Both the position numbers and the translations under genes were made by a program. Shown here in pieces: positions 59,373-64,000 of a stretch of 64,000 bases of DNA. A model generated the notes under the pieces. That model was not told the origin of the DNA. It saw nothing but the letters and a program-made list of their open reading frames with translations, and ran no database searches. This DNA comes from Flavobacteriales bacterium (GTDB lineage: Bacteria; Bacteroidota; Bacteroidia; Flavobacteriales; Weeksellaceae). How positions within the stretch are numbered: position 1 is the first letter of the stretch; every line of letters starts with the position of its first letter. The stretch covers positions 1-64,000 of the forward strand of contig CAAGLV010000077.1 of the NCBI GenBank assembly GCA_900770875.1, read 5' to 3'.

Positions 59373-61369
59373 TATTTATTCGATAAGAATTTAGAATTAT
59401 TAATCCAATTTTGGTAAAACGTTTTATTATAAGAGTTCGGATCTTTAGAAGCTATATGCTGAATAATAGTCTGGTCCGAAGCTCCTTGTTTCATCAAATC
59501 TAATACCTTTTGGTCAATATATTTATTGATCTGTCCTGAGTCAACCCAGTTAGCAAATTGATTTGGATCACCCTCCATTCCGGTTAACGCAACATAGAAT
59601 GACATAAATAAATTTGTTCTGTTCTTAGCACCGACACTATTAATTTGAGCCTGCTTATGAACTTTATGCATAGCGTTCGGATCGTTTGTTACTTGCTCTA
59701 AGAATAGTTTATTAGAAGATGCTGATTGGCGTTTAGTTTCCTTAATCTGTTCATTTTTAGTATAAATGTTTTGAGACATTTTTCTTTGAGAAGTTAAAAC
59801 ATCTGCTGGAGCATTTTTAGAATAAGCAGTTTGAATAGGAACAGATGATGTATCAAAAGGAACATATACTAATTCATTATTAGACGGATCGCGTAAAGCG
59901 ATAACGTTAGATAATTTTACGTTTTTATTTTTAGTATTAGCTACTAATTTCTTTCCGTATTCTTTATCTAAACCTCCGAAAGTTCCATATCTATCCATCA
60001 TAATAACATCTTTACCGCTACCATCTTTTATCACACCTACAGATACAACACCTTCTACTTTAAAATCTCTAGGTTTATTAACTCCAGATCTAAACCAAGC
60101 TGCATTATCAGAAAACTTAGTTCCGTCAGCAGAGAACCAGTTTTGGTCTTTTAGGATTAAATTTCTAACCATTCCTCTATCAACGATATCAGCACCTAAA
60201 ACAGCTTTAGCTGCTGCTTCTCCATTAATAGAAGTTATTTTCATCCCGTTTTTAGGAGAATAAGAGTTTGATAAACCTCTTGCTACAATAGAGTTTTGTA
60301 AAGCACCTCCATAACCTTTTAACTTAAATGGAGTATATCCCATTTCAGAAGATTCTTTTGATAACGTAGCTATTTTCTTTTGCCAAAAATCTGGTCTAGA
60401 GAAACCGTCTGTAGTTACAGATTTACCATCTAAAGTATTTGTTACAAAGTTTACGTTAGCAATTTGAGATTCTTCTTCAAAACTTCCGGCAACAGCAGTA
60501 CCCGCAGCAGTACTACCATCACCACCAGAAGCTAAAGACATTTTTTGATTATACTCTAAAAGCCACTTCTGTTTATCCCATTCAGATTCAGCTAATTTAT
60601 CTTTACGATTTAAATCATATTGCCTAACGTTTTCATCGAATTGAGCTTGAGCTAAACCTCTTTGATAATTAGAACCTCTTTGTTTATATTGAGAACGTAC
60701 ATATTCAATCAAATCTCTTTCGTCCGGAGCTCCTAAATTTGGAAAAGACTTTCGGTAATTACCAACAATTTTAAGGTAATTATCTTTATGCTTTAAGATA
60801 TTAATTGCTGGTACATCAGTATCCCAATCGTACTCATTTGACGGTGGAATGTCAATCTCTTGCATTTGACCCGTATAAGTAATCTTACCACCTCCGTTAG
60901 TTCTGTACTTATCTAAATTAGCTCTATCAACAGCGTTTATTAAATGGCTCTTACCTGTTTTTTCTAATTCTAAAATAGTAGCCATGTTTTTAGAATTATC
61001 TTGATAATTAGCCATATCCTCAGAACTAAGAATAGAGGACTTGTAGTCCTCTATTAAAGCTCTACCACCAGAAGCAAGAAAATTAGTGTACTTTCCTCCC
61101 GAAGCTTGTAGCTGTGTTGCTATTGACCTGAATTGAGCACGAGCTCTATTTCTAATGGCTATTTTATCAGGAGTAAGCAACATATCAGTTTCTTTTCTAA
61201 TTTGCTCTTGCATTTGAGCAATCCTTGCTTGAGCATCCTCTTGTTTAGCTCTGTCATTATCTATCGTTGTTTTTAACGATTGTAAGACATTCAAATTGTC
61301 TTTGGCTTGTTCCATAGAATTGTTTGAATGAAACAATCCTGAATAACCTTGATTAGAACCTCCTGGCAT
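59372..61369 (-). CDS. Virion cargo protein upstream of the RNA polymerase gene
   Basis: 665 residues. It has a helical N-terminus with Gln/Arg/Glu coiled-coil pattern (DRAKQEDAQARIAQMQEQIRK region, ~38-60), a Gly-rich centre and a Lys/Asn-rich rest. It has no catalytic motif that I see. The one-base overlaps with both neighbours (TAATG) and the order transglycosylase - cargo - polymerase match the internal cargo set of crAss-like virions, which are ejected into the host and may form the channel through the envelope. Confidence 0.65.
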   Translation of the reverse strand: MPGGSNQGYSGLFHSNNSMEQAKDNLNVLQSLKTTIDNDRAKQEDAQARIAQMQEQIRKETDMLLTPDKIAIRNRARAQFRSIATQLQASGGKYTNFLASGGRALIEDYKSSILSSEDMANYQDNSKNMATILELEKTGKSHLINAVDRANLDKYRTNGGGKITYTGQMQEIDIPPSNEYDWDTDVPAINILKHKDNYLKIVGNYRKSFPNLGAPDERDLIEYVRSQYKQRGSNYQRGLAQAQFDENVRQYDLNRKDKLAESEWDKQKWLLEYNQKMSLASGGDGSTAAGTAVAGSFEEESQIANVNFVTNTLDGKSVTTDGFSRPDFWQKKIATLSKESSEMGYTPFKLKGYGGALQNSIVARGLSNSYSPKNGMKITSINGEAAAKAVLGADIVDRGMVRNLILKDQNWFSADGTKFSDNAAWFRSGVNKPRDFKVEGVVSVGVIKDGSGKDVIMMDRYGTFGGLDKEYGKKLVANTKNKNVKLSNVIALRDPSNNELVYVPFDTSSVPIQTAYSKNAPADVLTSQRKMSQNIYTKNEQIKETKRQSASSNKLFLEQVTNDPNAMHKVHKQAQINSVGAKNRTNLFMSFYVALTGMEGDPNQFANWVDSGQINKYIDQKVLDLMKQGASDQTIIQHIASKDPNSYNKTFYQNWINNSKFLSNK

Positions 61370-64000
61370 TATATTTTAGTATTTTGATTATCAATTAAAC
61401 TAAGAACATTTTGAAAAATGTTATTTTGTATATTATCTGCTAAATTAAAAGAAGATTGATTATTTTGAGATTCATCAGCTTTTGGTTGTTCTGTAACAGG
61501 AGAAGCTAACTCTAAAGCTTTTTGAGGGTCCATAATACTATTATCTATCTTATTTTGATTCAAAATATTATTAGTAAAGAATTCATTAGGATTTTTACTA
61601 ACCTTATCTAAATCAACTTTATCTCTATTTTGAATTAAATAATCTATATAAGCATTACCATCTTGAGCAGTATAATTAGGGTTAGCTTTTAACCAACTCG
61701 TTACAGCTAATTTCTCATTATCATTAAGAGAAGATGTAGCTTTTGTTTTAAAAGCGTTCATAGCTGCATTATTTTTTTCAAGCTCATTTCTTTGGGCAAC
61801 CATATAAGAATAAGTGCCTTTTTCTCTACCGGTTCCATCATCTTTTAATAAGGGATTATAACCTAACATATCATTAAGCATGTAAGATTCTGCTATATGA
61901 TAAGCTGAACCAGGTTTCTTATTTTCATAATCATTTATTGATTTAGAAAAAGCAGACCAAGCAGCTTGAGTTAAATCTCCTCCGTTACGGCGTTTTTCTT
62001 GAGCGATTAAATACTCTCTTTCGTTGTTAGTACGTTCAACATCGTTATCATGCTCAGAAATGTATTTCATAGCTTCTCCGTAAGCTTGCAATCCCTCCAT
62101 TTTCATTTTAGAGTCTGCGATTTGAATTTCACCTAAAGACATATTCTTTTGAGCGTCTAATCGACCTAAATTACCAAGAACAGTATTTCTATGTCCTCCT
62201 GAAGCTTTTACAATTTGAGCGATACCACTTGAGTAAGCTTCTGTTATTTTATTATAAGCTGCTGCTTCATCTTCTATTGATAAACCTCGTTTTGCTATTT
62301 CAGCCATTTGAGAAGCGTAAGATTCAAATGCACCACTTACTCTATCATTTCTAAGAGGATTGTTTTCGTCTTGCATAGATAAACCAGTAACTATACCTCC
62401 AAATGAATTAGCTAAATCAGTAATAGGAAGATTATCTTTATAATCGCCTTTATCGTACTTAAAACTATTATCAGCGATTAATTCAGATGTAGTCATTTCA
62501 TCGTTAAAATAACTTAAATCATTATCCCTTTTCTCTTGAACTTCTTTTTCTGCAGTAGCTTTTTTCTCTTTCTCAAGATGTTCAATCCATTTATCCGGAG
62601 TATTTTCACTTGGTCCAGAAGATGATGAAGAATCAAATTTATTGATATCATAAGGATTAACAACATCGCCACTTAAATCAGATTCATCATAATTATTAGA
62701 GAAAAGACTAGTATCAATTCCTTTAATTCCATTTGTAATAGTACTAGCATCGTAAGCAACCTTTTTTAATTTATTAGTTAAAGAAAAAGATTCCGGGGTT
62801 GGCTTATAAGCATGATCAGAAAAAGCGTTAAACTTTACTGAATGATCCAATCCTATTGCTTCACTCAAATAAACATTTCCTTTTTTATCTACTTGAAAAA
62901 AATTAATTCCTTGACCGTTAAAAAACTCTTTTTGAGTTCTATTTAAGAAAGAGTTTAATTTGCTAAAATCTTTTACATAAACCTTACCTTCATCTTTAGT
63001 ACTGTTAAATAATTCAGGGTGCTCTTTAATTAAGTTCTTTTCAGCTTGAGTTAAATCTTTAGCATTGATTTTAACTCCGTTTATTTTCTCTTTGATATTG
63101 CCATCATCAGTTTTCGTTCTTTGAGCTTTATATTGAGCTTTATTAAGAATATTCGTGATAAGGTTATAAGCTTCTGCTCTTTTATATTTAGAGTTTTTTA
63201 AATCTTGAGTTTCTTTAGAAATACTTTGATTGATAAAATCAGTATAACCCATTTTATCATATTTATGCATTACACCGATAGCAAGCTCATTAAGCTGTTC
63301 ATTACTCCAACCTTCTGACTTAGCTTGAATTTCTAAATCAGTCATTTCTTTCTTATAATCATTATAAGCTTTAAGACCACCATTAACATTAAATTTAATA
63401 CTAGAGGGATCTACTATTTTTGTTGATTTAGGATTAGACAAATAACCTAAGATAGCTTCTGTTCTTTGAGTTTTATTTCCTAAATAATTTCCTTTAGCAT
63501 CTTTAGGCATGCCTAAAGCAGAATATACACCTTGATTGAAATTCTTTAAATATAAATTACCATTTGTTCCATCTTTAGATTTATAATTTACAATACCAGC
63601 TTTTAAATTTGCTTTAGCTGTGCCAGAACCTTGATGATGAATAATAGCATAAATCTCATCCATTCTAAGATTATTATTTCGACCATATTGTTTATATAAA
63701 TCTAAAGTTTCTCTATAAGAACGATCTAAATGGAAATCCATAAAAGATTCTTGCAAAGCTGGGCTATTCAAGAAAGCTTGTTGAGGATTTTTCTTCCATG
63801 CATCAGATTCTACTAAAGTTTTAAATCTTGCATCTTTAGCAGCAAAAGCTTTAATATCTTTATTCCATTCAGACCAAAGGAATTGATACTTACCTGTTGC
63901 AGAAGAAATCTTACTTTTCTCATTGTATCTATTTCTTGATTCTACATAACCAAGACCTTTTTTAACTAAATACTTGAAATCAGATTTAGACAAAACACCT
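61369..64000 (-). CDS. Virion transglycosylase-like cargo protein (5' end outside the window)
   Basis: At least 876 residues are visible. The frame is open to the window edge with no ATG start nearby (reading GVLSKSDF), so the true start lies beyond 64000. The N-terminal part has GYVESRNRYNEKSKISSATGK followed by YQFLWSEW, the pattern of lysozyme-like lytic transglycosylases (catalytic Glu in VES, then the GKYQF signature). The rest is Asn/Lys-rich and helical. It would open the cell wall during DNA entry. It belongs to the cargo operon with the RNA polymerase protein. Confidence 0.75.
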   Translation of the reverse strand, partial: GVLSKSDFKYLVKKGLGYVESRNRYNEKSKISSATGKYQFLWSEWNKDIKAFAAKDARFKTLVESDAWKKNPQQAFLNSPALQESFMDFHLDRSYRETLDLYKQYGRNNNLRMDEIYAIIHHQGSGTAKANLKAGIVNYKSKDGTNGNLYLKNFNQGVYSALGMPKDAKGNYLGNKTQRTEAILGYLSNPKSTKIVDPSSIKFNVNGGLKAYNDYKKEMTDLEIQAKSEGWSNEQLNELAIGVMHKYDKMGYTDFINQSISKETQDLKNSKYKRAEAYNLITNILNKAQYKAQRTKTDDGNIKEKINGVKINAKDLTQAEKNLIKEHPELFNSTKDEGKVYVKDFSKLNSFLNRTQKEFFNGQGINFFQVDKKGNVYLSEAIGLDHSVKFNAFSDHAYKPTPESFSLTNKLKKVAYDASTITNGIKGIDTSLFSNNYDESDLSGDVVNPYDINKFDSSSSSGPSENTPDKWIEHLEKEKKATAEKEVQEKRDNDLSYFNDEMTTSELIADNSFKYDKGDYKDNLPITDLANSFGGIVTGLSMQDENNPLRNDRVSGAFESYASQMAEIAKRGLSIEDEAAAYNKITEAYSSGIAQIVKASGGHRNTVLGNLGRLDAQKNMSLGEIQIADSKMKMEGLQAYGEAMKYISEHDNDVERTNNEREYLIAQEKRRNGGDLTQAAWSAFSKSINDYENKKPGSAYHIAESYMLNDMLGYNPLLKDDGTGREKGTYSYMVAQRNELEKNNAAMNAFKTKATSSLNDNEKLAVTSWLKANPNYTAQDGNAYIDYLIQNRDKVDLDKVSKNPNEFFTNNILNQNKIDNSIMDPQKALELASPVTEQPKADESQNNQSSFNLADNIQNNIFQNVLSLIDNQNTKI

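Noticed and set aside
1..64000. Recoded stop codons, as known in some crAss-like phages
   Set aside because: TAA, TAG and TGA all end normal genes here, the structural genes are open without recoding, and no suppressor tRNA is seen.
1..64000. CRISPR arrays or insertion sequences
   Set aside because: No regularly spaced repeats and no transposase motifs were seen.

Overview
The window is part of a tailed phage genome of the crAss-like type (order Crassvirales), most likely infecting a Flavobacteriia-type member of the Bacteroidota. The evidence is a terminase-portal-scaffold-capsid-ring protein block, a giant virion protein of about 4,000 residues carrying the DxDGD motif of two-barrel RNA polymerases, IHF-like and ssDNA-binding proteins, very AT-rich sequence, no Shine-Dalgarno signals, and host-like promoters of the Bacteroidota TTG / TANNTTTG form. 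TAA, TAG and TGA all act as ordinary stops. The window starts inside one gene and ends inside another, so the genome continues on both sides. No DNA polymerase is visible here.

Layout. (1) Minus strand 1-16618: late structural operon, running from three small genes through TerL, a small Cys-rich protein, portal, acidic scaffold-like protein, major capsid protein, five head-tail connector or ring candidates and two fibre genes, one with collagen-like repeats. A separate minus unit (16764-18286) encodes a DHH phosphoesterase and a KTSC-like protein. (2) 18287-19171: no gene. It holds a tandem array of very short minus-strand transcription units, each a promoter followed by an intrinsic terminator. 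One unit makes a tRNA-like RNA without a normal anticodon loop. A GC-rich structured element lies just after the array. (3) Plus strand 19172-31786: early or accessory genes, mostly small and unrecognised, with a hammerhead ribozyme at 19788-19865, one opposing winged-helix regulator gene, and a PRTRC-type ubiquitin-like conjugation cluster (proteins E, C, B and an E1-like ThiF) at 28391-31598. (4) Plus strand 31826-46729: replication and recombination genes: helicase-methyltransferase fusion, DnaB-like helicase, IHF/HU-like protein, SSB, an SF1 RecD/Dda-like helicase split by a group I intron, FEN-like nuclease, dUTPase, DEDDh exonuclease and an LPD11-like protein. (5) Minus strand 46899-64000: virion cargo operon: a transglycosylase-like protein (5' end outside the window), a 665-residue cargo protein and the 4069-residue RNA polymerase protein.

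Main results. There are two catalytic RNAs, a type II hammerhead ribozyme and a group I intron whose borders are fixed by P1, P10, the terminal G and restoration of a helicase motif. There is a phage-borne ubiquitin-like conjugation module. There is also an array of fused terminator-promoter elements making small RNAs. How the genes may work together: the injected virion polymerase probably transcribes the plus-strand early and middle genes, these replicate the DNA, and late minus-strand operons build the virion. That timing is inferred from crAss-like relatives, not shown by the sequence.
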